In this document: piece after piece, positions 13,693-25,325 of the stretch | How the letters are laid out: each line of letters opens with the position of its first letter | How positions within the stretch are numbered: position 1 is the first letter of the stretch | Assembly: GCA_003255065.1 (NCBI GenBank) | Contig: QAOA01005573.1 | Span: 263,711-327,710 of the forward strand | DNA: 64,000 nucleotides | Direction: 5' to 3' | From: Cercis canadensis | Taxonomy: Eukaryota; Streptophyta; Magnoliopsida; Fabales; Fabaceae | The notes under the pieces: model-generated | What the model was told of the DNA's origin: nothing | Databases searched by the model: none | What the model saw: only the letters and a program-made list of their open reading frames with translations | Translations under genes and position numbers: made by a program

Positions 13693-16600
13693 AGTTATTC
13701 CTACTCCAAGAATTATCTGTTGAAGTATTCACATCTATAATTTTATGTAGAGAGTATAAAATACTCATTTTATCAATAAGAGATCTCAAATACAAAATTA
13801 TTCTTTTACTATAAGAACTTTATAATTAACTAATCTACATTCCAATTAATAAATTTCATTTTCTTTCGTCCTCTAAAATTTGATACCAATAACTTAATAA
13901 TTTATTCTTTTTGAAGATTTACCTTTTGTTAGTTGTGTTGTGCGAACATATTGTGCACCCATATTATATAAAAAAAGAATGACAACAAGTTGTACTAGTA
14001 GAAAGAAGATGATCGCAAAGTCCAAAACAATTTGCCATATTTTTATGAACGAATTTATCGGCTTTTGTTAAATCAATTGGATTTCAATGTACGTGTTGGA
14101 CTTTGCTTTGCTTTTGCCTTTTCTCTTTCCTTTGAAATCATCTCTCGTGAACAGTTTCTTCTTTCAAAACATTTATGGGATTACCTTTATGTCATGTTTG
14201 AGAGTTTGAAGAGATGAAATATAAGATATATTCTCTTTGTTTTGATGTTTAACAAAAAAATAATAATAGGGAAACTACTTTTTTTAGGAGTTAAAATAAA
14301 ATGATAAGTTATAAAAATAAATTTTAATATAGTTCTCATGTTTTAAATTTTGAAAATACCTTTAAAAATATGTTAATAATTATATATTTTTTAATTAAAA
14401 ATATTTCATTTTATTATCTCCACCATAAATTAAGAGGATACAAATTTGGGGTTTGAAGGAAATAGAATGGAATTTGGTCCATTTCATTATCATTAAATCT
14501 TTTTAGGGGTGCGTTATCTTTCACTAGCACTTAGTAGGAATAGTATAGAGTTTATTATTCTATTAACTTTATAAAATTAAGCTAAAAATAACTCTTGAAA
14601 CTAATGGTATATTTGATAGGGGTAGTAAAAAAAGTAAAAAAGAAAATTATAATAAAAAAAAAGTAAAATTTATTTATTTTAGTAAGTCCCCATCTGTCTC
14701 TTTCATCCTTCTTAAAACTATGAGTACAAACTATGGACCTTTTGAACAAAAATCCCACTAACCAAGTTGTGGGTCACACTGCATGAAATGAGAGAGAAAT
14801 TTGAAAATTCTTTGTCCCTAATGATCCTCACCAAACTTATTAGGAATAGTTTCCATAATGTTCTCTTTTTTCACGAAGGGAGAAAAAAAAAAGGTATATT
14901 TTTTTTTTAGGTGAAGGAAAAAAAGAAAATATTGATGATTAACAAATCATCTTTTATGGTTACACCTTAAAAAGAGGATATAAATATTGAGAAATAGATA
15001 ACATAAAAAAGAGAATCCACAATGTGGCTTATAAAAAAAAAATCTCTAAAGTTAAATAGAATAAAATTTCCGAAGAACAATACACGGAGATGAGGTTTTC
15101 AATCTAAAAGCTTTCAAAGATATATCTTTTTTTCAAGTTCCTAGGAATTTTACAATGACAAAAAGCATTAAAGTTCTTACGTCTATGGACAAGTTTAATT
15201 AAAGGAAATCCCTTTATCCCCAAGAAATGATGATAATAAACAAGCATCAGCCATCCATTATCATGCTTTTTAATCAGAATCATTAGGCATTTGCTTTGGA
15301 TCAAACTATGCAATTTGAAATATATTTAACACAAAAAAGATTCACATTTCTAGACTAAAAAAAATAAATTTATTGTTTTTGGTTGATAAAAAATAAATAA
15401 ATAAATCTAAATAGAATGATATATGAATGCCGTGCTATGTTCAACTATCCTCTAAAAAATGAGTAAGGTACATGGCATTTATAACATTTTGGTTGGTTTG
15501 GGTTTGCCAAGTACCATATATTAAAAAAAAAAATACACTACATGGTAGACTCAGTCATATATGGCTCTATGCTACCTACCATCTACACGTTGCGATATGC
15601 AGTGATGATTAACCACCACGTGTCACAGCCTCATACACATATCTAATACTGTGTCAGTAGAGGCCAAAAGCACAAGAAGAATAACAGAGTTGGAGATAAG
15701 ACAGATTCCCATAAGAAAATGTCACTCACTTAAAATTGTTTCTCTGTTTGAGTGATCTAGATTCTACGAAGTAGAAACTAGAAAGGGAAGTGCTGTTGCG
15801 GTGCCAATTGCACAAATCTTTCGGTATTTTTTAGGCACCAGTGTAACTATATCACAAATCTCATCTTCACAAGCAGAAGCAGCCCCTCTTTCTAGGCCAA
15901 AACAGTGTCAGTGTTAAGTCATGACGCATAAGTGCTCCTCGAATCTCAATGCAACCATATTAGGACCCTTTAATCACATGGCCTCACCAGGACAACTTAC
16001 ATACTATTTAATATTTATTCAGAATATTTGTCAAACATTATATGATATGATTTCGATGATTTCAGTTTACCACCCACTATCTTGTTTTAAATGTATTAAA
16101 TCTGATGTCTCTCCTAAAATTTAAGTTTGATCTTCACTTTTAATCCTCCTCTTTCATTTTATAAGGGAGGTAATTATGTTTGGTTGTCTAGAATCTAGAT
16201 TGTATTTGATAATTTTTCTTTACGATAAAAAGGTCTCAAATAATGGAGGTGGTATGGTATGGTCTGGCGAACACCTCTAAAAGTTAAAAAACCCAAACCA
16301 CCAAACAAGTTGAGATGTCTCCGCACGAGTTGTCTTTCTCAGGCAGTGGCTGATCTCTTGTTACCTCAAAGATTAATTGATGACCCAATAAATTGCGAGC
16401 GAATGTTTATGAAAGAATATCCTATTCTGTGTGAACCAATATCAAATCACTTGAGGGAAAGAAAAACAATTAAAGACGGCTAACTATAATATATTAAAGT
16501 AAACTTTAAGAATTTTATTTGATAGTAAAAATATAATAGTTTATTCAAATTAATTAAGGTTCAAATCTTAGAACTAGTATATGAGAAAGTTTTTCTCTTA

Positions 16601-16776
16601 AATATATCAAGCTTATGTGGGTGTATGCGCGCCTTTAAAATTATCAAAAAAAAATTCAGTGTTAATAAAAATATATATTATAATAAATTTAGTTCTTTGT
16701 TTGGGGAAAAAAAACCATCAATGTTATGCACCTAAATTTAACTAAATATATTAAAATTTTATAGATTCTACTAAAA

Positions 16777-17207
16777 CTTCAATTTGACAATAAGTAAAAA
16801 AAATCTCTAATGAATTTAACTATTTTGGGATAATAGATCCCTTCTTATGATATCAAGTAGCAAAAATGCTTTTTTGGGTGATTGATTAAGGGTGTGTTTG
16901 GATGGGGTATTTGTAGAGTGTAATGTATTTGTAGAGTGTAATTGAAATGCTAATTTTGAATTACCTTGTTTGTGTAATTTTTTAAGGTATTTTTAAAATT
17001 CAAGTGTATTTTTATAGTGACTTTCAAAGTCTCAATATAGTGTATTTCAAATTCACTCAAAATAGAGTGTATTTCAAATTCACTCTATCAACNCTTCAAT
17101 TTGACAATAAGTAAAAAAAATCTCTAATGAATTTAACTATTTTGGGATAATAGATCCCTTCTTATGATATCAAGTAGCAAAAATGCTTTTTTGGGTGATT
17201 GATTAAG
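16777..17207. repeat. Exact 114-bp duplication around an N, one copy followed by a MITE
   Basis: Bases 16777-16890 and 17094-17207 are the same 114 bp, from CTTCAATTTGACAATAAG to GTGATTGATTAAG. After the left copy the sequence continues GGTGTGTTTGGATGGGG. After the right copy it continues CAACTTGTAG. The N is at 17093. The left copy therefore carries an insertion and the right copy looks like the uninterrupted target. Confidence 0.85.
16889..17092. mobile_element. Tourist-like (PIF/Harbinger) MITE, right end cut by N
   Basis: The element begins GGGTGTGTTTGGATGGGG just after TAA, which fits the GGG-type terminal repeat and TAA/TTA target of Tourist-like MITEs. It contains short direct repeats (TGTATTTGTAGAGTGTAAT and TATTTCAAATTCACTC). 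No right terminal repeat is seen because the contig stops at 17093. No coding capacity. Confidence 0.65.
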
Positions 17208-17624
17208 CAACTTGTAGTTGGTATACATCAATAGCTCATTAATCAACACCGGCGCCTAAATTCTTTGAATTCATATTCATGTCATAAAGTGCCGACATTT
17301 TGGGACATGTGTTAAAGGCCAGCTTCAACAATAAGACATAAAAATAGAGAAGAGTCTTAACTCTTAAGTGACAAGTAAACTTGATTGAAATTGTCCCACA
17401 AAAGGAGCCTCTTATTTTACAGAGAGAAGAAATTTCATTGATTCACTTAAAAAGGATTAACCAGTTTTCCAAGTGCTTCGAGCTGAAATAATCCATTTGT
17501 TAAATGAAGCTTAGCATATGTATGATTCGATTATGTTAGGTGACTTATGTTAAAGGAAAATATTAATGTGGTAATATATTATTAATAATTTAAATGAACG
17601 GAACATGATTCATGTACTTATAAT

Positions 17625-17860
17625 TATGGAGATTTTTTAAATATTTTTAGTATGAATATAATATCTCATATTATATGAAAATAATTAATATGTGAATATT
17701 ATGTGTAATTGACAACTTGAAGTCAATAATTTTTAAATTTATCTAAAAGAATGAAATAAATTATATTTTATACCTAATAAAATATAAACATTTTAATGAT
17801 AAATACTTACCACGTCTGTAGTGTGACATGGTAGTATAGAATCTCCTTGTAATTATATAA
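17625..17860. mobile_element. AT-rich MITE-like inverted-repeat element, copy 2
   Basis: The left edge reads GGAGATTTTTTAAATATTTT. The reverse complement of the right edge reads GGAGATTCTATACTACCATG. The internal TAAATTATATTTTATA block resembles the copy at 5.8 kb. The flanking TAATTAT occurs near both edges, but a clean target duplication cannot be set. Confidence 0.5.
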
Positions 17861-18061
17861 CATAAATATTAAACTTTTATGTATTATAAAAAAATAAAAA
17901 AAGAACGCACCGAAGATTTCATGATCCAATGGCACGTATCGGATAGGCAGCCGTGCACCCACCAAAATGGAACTAAATCCCAGGCACGTGACTAAGAATT
18001 ATGATATATCTTCCCGTGTCATGCGATCTAATAATCACTATTTCACACCACCAAAATTTTA

Positions 18062-18155
18062 TGAGAGATTCTATGATATTACGTAAGTATATCATATTAC
18101 ACGTATGTGGAAAACATCTAAATTATCAAAGACAAAGTTTAAAATCTCCATCGTT
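18062..18155. mobile_element. Short copy of the AT-rich inverted-repeat family
   Basis: GAGATTCTATGATATTACG followed by TAAGTATATCATATTACACG matches, in opposite orientation, the right edge of the copy at about 5930-5975. The other side ends AAAATCTCC, so this may be a short internal-deletion derivative. Confidence 0.45.
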
Positions 18156-18323
18156 TGATCAATTTAATAGCTACCGGAAGTGCTAATCTAAATAAGCTTT
18201 GTAAATTTAACCCAATAATTAATAAAAAATACAAAAAAAACCTCATAAGTTGTTTTATGCAATGTCTATTCCCCGCCGTCTGATACACCGACAAAGTCCT
18301 CAGTCTTCAGTAATCGCCGAACC

Positions 18324-18478
18324 ATGGCTCCGATTGCAGTGGGAGATGTGATTCCCGACAGCACACTCCTATTTGGACTAAGAAAACAAGCCCCAAACTA
18401 TGTCCATTCACTCCCTCGCCGCCAGCAAGAAGGTTGTCATCTTCGGTGTTCCCGTTGCCTTTACTCCTACTTGCAGGT
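18324..18478 (+). pseudogene. Type II peroxiredoxin (PRXIIB-like) first-exon fragment, broken
   Basis: The start MAPIAVGDVIPD and, after a frame change, SIHSLAASKKVVIFG and TPTC are the N-terminus of cytosolic type II peroxiredoxins, thiol peroxidases that use the Cys of the PTxC site. The two parts lie in different frames, consistent with loss of two bases near 18369-18375. The downstream frame also has a TAA at 18379-18381. The usual GVPGAF has become GVPVAF. A GTAAAT donor follows at 18479, so the copy retains an intron boundary and is not a retrocopy. I found no downstream exons. A CACGTG lies about 335 bp upstream. Pseudogene, not expected to give active enzyme. Confidence 0.8.
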
Positions 18479-20126
18479 AAATTCTATGCAACCCCTAATT
18501 CCTAGATTTCAATTTCATCATTTTATGACCAAAAATATAATGGTTGGTTGGCTGGTTGCCTAACTGGGAAGTTTGGCCTAGGTTAATTTAGCAAACACAT
18601 GGCATGTGATATTTAGATGAGGCAAATTCTTTTATACTTCGTTACAAAGATCGGTTTTTTTACTCATTTGGATTGTCAAATTTTACTCTTTTACTGCCTC
18701 AATTTTTTAAGTTTTTTGATTTCTCATTTGGTTTACTAGAATTTTGCCCTCCTTTGATTAGCTGGCTTCTTTACGTTTCAACGGTTTTGAATTATGGGTC
18801 TTAGTATGTAATTTTTGTATTTGAATGGGTATTACAATAATTTAACCCATTCTTTTTGGTATCCGAAAAACCTGAAACTTGTCAATGACTAAGCCACATG
18901 TCTGTCTCCTATTTGTTATTTTTTTGAAGCATGCCATACTACAATTATATAGAAAGTAGGTAAAAAACCTCCAAATTTCATATATGAGTAATACAACTAG
19001 CAAGACTCTTGGGTTTATTTCAGCAAAAAAAATAAATATAATTTATACCTTTTAACATGAGTAGGTGGTGTAAAAACATTTGAAATGTATAAAATTAAAA
19101 ATTATGTGACTAAATGACTTATGGTCATACAATACTGAAATTATTCTCTAAATTTATAAAATTTTGTGTTTGAATTCAAAATTATAATCAAAGTAAAAAA
19201 AATAATTTTGTACTTCAAACTTCAAAGTAATTTAAGTATATATACGCTACTGGCTTAGTAACTTAAAGAGCCAAATTTTGGTGGAATTTTTAAGTGTTAT
19301 GCTTACAACCAGCTTCCAACAAAGTAAAAATAAAAATATTTTTTGGATCCGCTCTATATTTTTCTTTTTAGGCAGAAGAGGANTGTGTTTGAATTCAAAA
19401 TTATAATCAAAGTATAAAAAATAATTTTGTACTTCAAACTTCAAAATAATTTAAGTATATATACGCTACTGGCTTAGTAACTTAAAGAGCCAAATTTTGG
19501 TGGAATTTTTAAGTGTTATGCTTACAACCAGCTTCCAACAAAGTAAAAATAAAAATATTTTTTGGATCCGCTCTATATTTTTCTTTTTGGGCAGAAGAGG
19601 AGGAATTCTAGATGCGATGCAAATAAGAAAAGGAAAAGAAGAAGAATTCAAGGCCCAAGAAAAAGAACTGATTTAATATCTTAGAAAAAATAAAAACCGG
19701 CGACTATTGTTTCAGGGAAGAAGAAGTGTTTTACGCCAAGTTTTAGACTTTTATTTGCTTAATAGGAGTGACTTGATGCAAGTTGACATATAAAATTATA
19801 AAACTTACGTAGAGTGAGAGAAGAGAATACATTTCACTTTTTCATATTACATGCAGATGCATTGCATTGCGATCAATGATGCCGATCAGAATGACACATT
19901 TCTTTTTCATATAAAGTAGAATGAGATATAAGAAGGAGCAATTATTTACAAAGATAACACCTTATTCTGAGCATAAAACAGGACAACAACAAAGAAAATT
20001 TGGATATGGATAGTGAATAGAATAGCTAACCCGAGAATGGCAAGGAAGCTCATAGAAGTTAATTCCAAAAAAATGTCGGTTAAATAGCCGAAACCCATCA
20101 CGAATGATGAGACATGCCCTGGTTGA
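18479..20126. other. Intergenic, AT-rich, no gene seen
   Basis: No further peroxiredoxin exons are visible. The main content is the 218-bp duplication around the N at 19383. Sequence near 19.9-20.1 kb is probably the 3' UTR of SKL1. Confidence 0.55.
19165..19601. repeat. 218-bp duplication around a single N, few SNPs
   Basis: Bases 19165-19382 are repeated at 19384-19601 with about three substitutions (for example CTTTTTAGGC against CTTTTTGGGC). The copies abut the single N exactly, at the end of one and the start of the other. Best read as the two overlapping contig ends of the same locus, probably two haplotypes. Confidence 0.85.
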
Positions 20127-22370
20127 TCAAAAAGGTCTTGCAGCCTCTTCCATCATCTTCTTCACTCTGGTCAGCTTCTCTATCTCCTTAAAAACCTGAA
20201 ATTATTGCAAATGTAAGAAACTTCACAGTTAGTTTGACATACTTCAATTTAAATCCATAACATGCTTGAATTGGAAATCCTAACCTCCAGAGTCATGGCT
20301 TCTCCCGTGACATTATCCAAGTCATCATAACCTAATCGAGAAGCTACTTCTGCAAAGAGAAAGAAGCTCTTAGGACTTAAAAGAGTAACAAGTTAAACTG
20401 TATAAGAGATGCCAGATGAAAGGTAATGTACTTTGAAGTGAAATAGTCGCATCAGCTGTAGCATATCCATCCTTGTATTGATCGTATGGGGCTGCTAGTT
20501 GAGTCATCACCTGATGCCAGTTATCAGATATGTTAATGATGATGGCTCTAGACTGCAATAATTGTGAGGAAGGATTTGCAAATTATATAAAATTTTAAAA
20601 GGAAGAAACCAACCTCTGAGTAAGATCTAGGTGTTAATATTTCAAAAGAAGCAAATTCACTCTGGTCTTTGATTACATCCCTAGCCACCATGTCTAGAGG
20701 TACATCTATCCACAAGGAAATCCCATGTCTCAGAAACGCCCTACGTAAATTTAACAGCAAGTCAGAACAATATGGAAGCTAGCTAGGAGCTTGGCATATT
20801 CTTCATAAAAGATAAGAAAATAGAACTTGATAGCCTGCCATAAATATCCATACAGATTAGTTGAACTTTTAACGGCACCATTTCCAGCACAAATTACTAG
20901 TCGACCCATGGATGATAATTGCTTCAGTACTTCAGTCTGCAGCATAAGTTGAGTAAAACATAAGTCCTTTAAATTATAATTATTAATCAAGAGGATTCCA
21001 GCAATAAAACCCTGTCAGCCTTGGCAGTTAAAATAAATTAGTTTAAACCCTGTCACCCTTTAACTGGTGTGGTTCTGAGCCACAGGCGATCTACCACCAA
21101 TGCCAACTGATAGCAATTGAGTGTACATCCAATGGAACACAACACGTGGCAGAATGAAGTCTTAAACAGTTACCTCAGACTCACGAAAACCCTTCTCGTC
21201 ACTCTCTATGTAGGATTTTGCTGCTGATGCACCACCAATAGCTTCTTCCACCAAATTATCGCTGGATATAGAGAATAAACATCAAGTTTAGCTAATATTG
21301 GAAGTCTCTACACCTTTTATTAGAGAACAAACAAATACCTGTCAAAATAATAATATCGTAACACATCAGCTAGTAGCTTTCCCAAACTGGTCTTTAGAGA
21401 GCTTTTCATACCTTTATCCACACACACAAAAAAAAAAAAAAATCGAGAATAGTACTGCAAAGTTGAGGATCACTGAATCGAAGTTAGACACAAACATCAA
21501 GGGACTGATTGCACTAAGCAATTCTTACCAACCAGAAATATGGAGGTCCCTCTCAGATCAGGGGATATATCTGCTGCTTTCTTCTGAATTAAGACTGAAC
21601 AGTTACAATGAGTACTTTAAGCTTAAACCACAAATATCGGTTAAAGTAATTTTTCATTTGGCATCCATATTCACTATTTAAGAAATTCTCCTTTTTTTTT
21701 TTTTCATCTGAACGTAATTTATGAAAATAGCTTCAAAAAGAAGGAAATGAGGGAATTCACCTTCACTGCAAGAGATAGATCCGTGGCAGCAACCTTGGTC
21801 GTTGAATCTGAAGGGGCCAGAAAAAAAAACCATGACAAAGTAAGCACGTTAACTGTGTAACAGTCAGGTTGTATGTTACTTCCTGAAACCACGTAAATTC
21901 AGAACTTTCCATACTGAACTCTGAATAATTGAAATTAAATTAAATTCAGAAACTCAAGCAATTTACACTGTATGGCTACAGAGAACATAAACTTTTCAAG
22001 CTTAATTGTTTAGTTTTATTTAAAAGAAAAATCAGGCAAAGAGAAAGCATGAAAAGGTGAGGATTATTAGGAGAGTGTTAGGGTTTTGGGATATGAATGA
22101 CTCACTGGGCAAACTATCATCTGCTATTGAGCAATTCGTAGAGTGAAGCCTATGTCTATGTAAGGGAGAGTGAGAGATAATGGGATAAGAGTGAGAAGGA
22201 GCAGAGATTCCAATAGAGGTGTAAAGATTTCGGAGGCCCCGGAAGTGTGAGTGTGAGAATTGGGTGCCGAGAGAAGAAGTAACCATTTGAAATGGGAGGG
22301 AGTAACCGTGAGCGTGACATGGCAGACTAGTGGCTATGCTGCTTGTGCAACTCAGGATTGCCATCTCCAT
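20127..22370 (-). CDS. SKL1: Probable inactive shikimate kinase-like 1, chloroplastic
   Basis: Ten exons, in transcript order: 22370-22106, 21807-21761, 21583-21529, 21411-21339, 21261-21174, 20936-20854, 20740-20614, 20510-20432, 20349-20285 and 20195-20127. They give 316 residues with phases closing. The start MEMAILSCTSSIATS opens a Ser-rich, acid-poor chloroplast transit region of about 80-90 residues. The shikimate kinase fold follows, but the P-loop is degenerate: GMKSSLKT at residues 123-130 has Leu where the Walker A Gly belongs, and the usual GGG substrate loop is G194-N-G196. FDSDNLVEEA (from residue 145) is kept. The end, KLTRVKKMMEEAARPF, is typical of SKL1. In Arabidopsis SKL1 is needed for chloroplast development and lacks shikimate kinase activity. 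The upstream ATG at 22473 lies in the leader and gives an unlikely N-terminus. Confidence 0.93.
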
Positions 22371-23315
22371 TGAAACTTGGGGAGAAGCTTGGATTCGATT
22401 CACACTAACACTAGTACAAAAACGGAGCAGGACCCAAGCCAAGCCCTTTAGTGGGTCAGACTCAGATGTTCTCACAAGTCACAATCTATTGGATCGGATC
22501 CTAAAACCCATCCCCCCAATAAAAAAGGTCTATTAGAAATGCTCTTTAGTCTTTATGAAGCTAAAATTAGTATGGATTTCGTTAAATTTATATGTCTCTA
22601 TATTTGCAAGTATAAAAAGAGATGTTTATTTAAATATGTGAAAAAATAAATTTACACATATCACCGGAATTTTAGTAGTCGATTGTAGTTTCCTTCAACT
22701 ATGAAATAAATATGTCTTAAAAATTTGATAAGCTAATTCATATATGATATTGTAGTTTTCTTCGAGATCCTTTGTGGTTTAACATATTCAATTTGTTCTA
22801 ATACTCATATTGCTCATAGATTGAAACAAATTTGATGTAAAATGCATTTTAAATAACTTTTAAAATGTATTACCACCTAGCACTTAATGATAATCTTCTT
22901 TTCTAGTGCTATGTAGCCCTTCATTAAGATTTGTTTTGCCTGAATGTCATAACGTGTTGCTAATTGAAGCAATTGCAGGAAAATAAAAATAACGTGGAGT
23001 GCTATCTTTTGATTTTTTTGGCTACAAATGTGGACTCATCCAGCAGCAGGAAAAATGAAAAATTTATCTCAATGATCTAAATAAGGACTGTAGCAAGTGT
23101 AGAACTTCAAATAACAAAATACTCCCTTTGGTTGCATTTACTTGTGGAAACGAACAAAATTCTTCATGTGAAGATATACGTGAAATATCATAATGACACA
23201 ATCATGTAAAGTTTAGTTCTCATCATGACTAGTTATAATAAAAACAATAAATACAAATTGAGATGAGAAGCTAAACAATACATAAACATCATATTTACAT
23301 ATCCCTGCCCGGAAA
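22371..23315. other. Intergenic region upstream of SKL1
   Basis: The first 130 bp are probably the SKL1 leader and core promoter. The remainder is AT-rich with no coding signal that I can recognise on either strand. Confidence 0.5.
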
Positions 23316-23520
23316 TTAGATGACAGCACCCTGCACAAACTTATGATGGGCAAAACCCCAAAACTTCATAGCCTCTGCGAAGTTAGCTTCCATCTGCATT
23401 GAACGAGAACTTTCATGCTCAGAATCATTTCCCTGATTTTCTCTCTGAATCTGCATGATATTTAGCTCCCACCTGCATCCACTGAAAACTTTCATACTCA
23501 GAATCAAAATATTTTGCTTC
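23316..23520 (-). other. Short open frame with an internal imperfect duplication
   Basis: A minus-strand frame ends in KFWGFAHHKFVQGAVI. Its sequence contains two related units, starting TGATTCTGAGTATGAAAGTT and TGATTCTGAGCATGAAAGTT, about 75-80 bp apart, which then diverge. Because the spacing shifts frame, only one unit reads as DSEHESSRSMQMEA while the other reads as DSEYESFQWMQVGA in another frame. I recognise no family. It could be the 3' end of the neighbouring BAR-type gene, a fragment, or chance. Confidence 0.3.
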
Positions 23521-25325
23521 CTAACAAGATGATTATGACATGGTAAAAGAATTACCAGAAATCACAACAAAGGAAAAGGTTGACAGAAAATGCAAATGAT
23601 GCTAGAACACAATAATTGGTAACAAATAAATCCTATAGAAATATGTACAAGTTTTAAGAAAGTACAATCATAAGGAACAATGTTTATCTGAAACCGGGTG
23701 ATAACTTGAACAAAATTCCAAAGAGGGTATTAACAAGATTATCATCATATTGAATAGAGACATAATCAAAAAGATCCATAACCATGATATCCAAATCTAA
23801 GCATTTACCATAATGAATACAGCAAATCTTTGCCCTAATGCATTATCATTTTTTTGGAAACTAATTACTTAGATTTCACAGACGGGCCTTATCAACAGAG
23901 TACGTTTAACTACATCCATAAGGCATGCCAAGCAATCAAGCTAGCTAAGATGTCATATTCAACCAGAGTTAAAGCCACTGGTAACTGGCAAGACACTGAA
24001 TTTTCCAGCACCTGTACTAACAGCACTAGTGTTTTCAAGCATTTGTCCATTAGTATGCATAACTTTAAACGAGAGGGATATACAATGAGTCAAGTTAGAC
24101 TCAAGACAGATTAAAATCCAGAGGAATGCTGTTTTTATCTTTGCATTTCATGTACAGCAACCACAGGCCATAAACCTCTGCAGCAATTTGCTTGCAACTC
24201 TGGTCAAGAATTTGCATTCTCAGATGATCAAGAAATAAAATAAATGAAACTCATGCTTTGTTAAGTGAATGGGGATATAACAGTTTCACAATTTCTCACC
24301 ATTATTTATGGTGGAATTTATAATTGGTGATTCTACAGTTTCACAATTTCCCACCATTATTTATGGTGGAATTTATAATTGGTGATTCTACAGTTTCACA
24401 ATTTCCCACCATTATTTAAGGTGGAATTTATAATTGGTGATGCTTTATGCTTAACAGACACTTGCTAAAAGTAAAACCTTTAGCTTGCAGATGCAACCAT
24501 AAATGAGTTGAGCCAGTCCAAATTGATGGAATAAAATACTACTACGCTAAGAACAAGTTTTAAGGAGGATTCCCTCCCTAAAAACCACAAGTGGAAAGTG
24601 AGAAGCCACCACTGTGATTTTGGAAGGGGAACACTTCCCCAATGGCCAAAACACACAGTAAGCAATAAGACATAGTAGCACGGACAAAATTTTGATAACA
24701 CCTGGGGCATTTATATTTTCTCTTGTCGGCTTTTTTTCCCCCTTTTAAATTACATATTCAGAGGATTCAGCAAAATCCAACCAAAATACATGAAGAAGAA
24801 ATATAATCTCTACTTCAATAAGTAAATAAAGTGATATACATAACACATATGCACACACAACACAACTTATCCAAGTGATCTCCCATAAAGTTGAGGCCCC
24901 AAGTTTGAATCCACAAATTCCAAACTAGAAAATCTTGCTTACTCTATCTAATGGCCAAAAAAGAAGTTATATACATAACAAACAGTCACACAACTCTCCT
25001 GCCACTCTATTGGATGGACTTTGTTATTTAATATTTATATTGGAAAGATATTTTGTTGCCACAAATATAAGGTTTGACTTGCAGCAGTAGATCATAGCCT
25101 TCAGAGGTCTGACACTGACATGTTACTATCCATTTTTCTCTAATAATAATGGATAACATTATGCATTGCTTCAGAAGATAACTCCAAAACTAGTTTATAC
25201 ATAAAAGCCAAAGTAACTGAATACTGCAAGGCATATGCAAATATAAATTAAATAGTAATAGTAATATATAAGCAAAAAAATTAGTGATAGTAAAAACAAT
25301 AACAAGAACAAACATAGTATTTTAC
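23521..25325. other. Probable 3' region of the BAR-type gene, structure unresolved
   Basis: No exon with clear family similarity is seen. A 14-nt terminal exon at 25101-25114 would close the reading frame with VSDL and a stop, but this rests only on a CAG acceptor and phase. The region also holds the 55-bp minisatellite at 24281. Confidence 0.35.
24281..24440. repeat. Minisatellite, 55-bp unit, three copies with internal hairpin
   Basis: CAGTTTCACAATTTC starts at 24281, 24336 and 24391. Each unit contains CCACCATTATTTATGGTGG (with small variants), an inverted repeat able to form a hairpin, and ends AATTTATAATTGGTGAT. No N lies nearby, so it appears real. Confidence 0.9.

Larger units (their letters stand above)
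13031..18323. other. Gene-free AT-rich interval with repeats and assembly junctions
   Basis: No coding exon with family similarity is visible on either strand. It contains an N junction at 13657, a G-box core in CCACGTGTCAC near 15616, a Tourist-like MITE with filled and empty copies (16777-17207), a second and a third copy of an AT-rich inverted-repeat family (17625-17860 and 18062-18155) and a CACGTG at 17985-17990. The small open frames are isolated and unsupported. Confidence 0.6.

Noticed and set aside
24281..24440. Possible CRISPR array
   Set aside because: The units are contiguous 55-bp tandem copies without unique spacers, and the DNA is from a plant nucleus.
25195..25325. Extension of the BAR-type protein through a hydrophobic, Tyr/Leu/Ile-rich tail
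   Set aside because: A good GTAAAA donor sits at 25325, and the extension has AT-rich intron composition.
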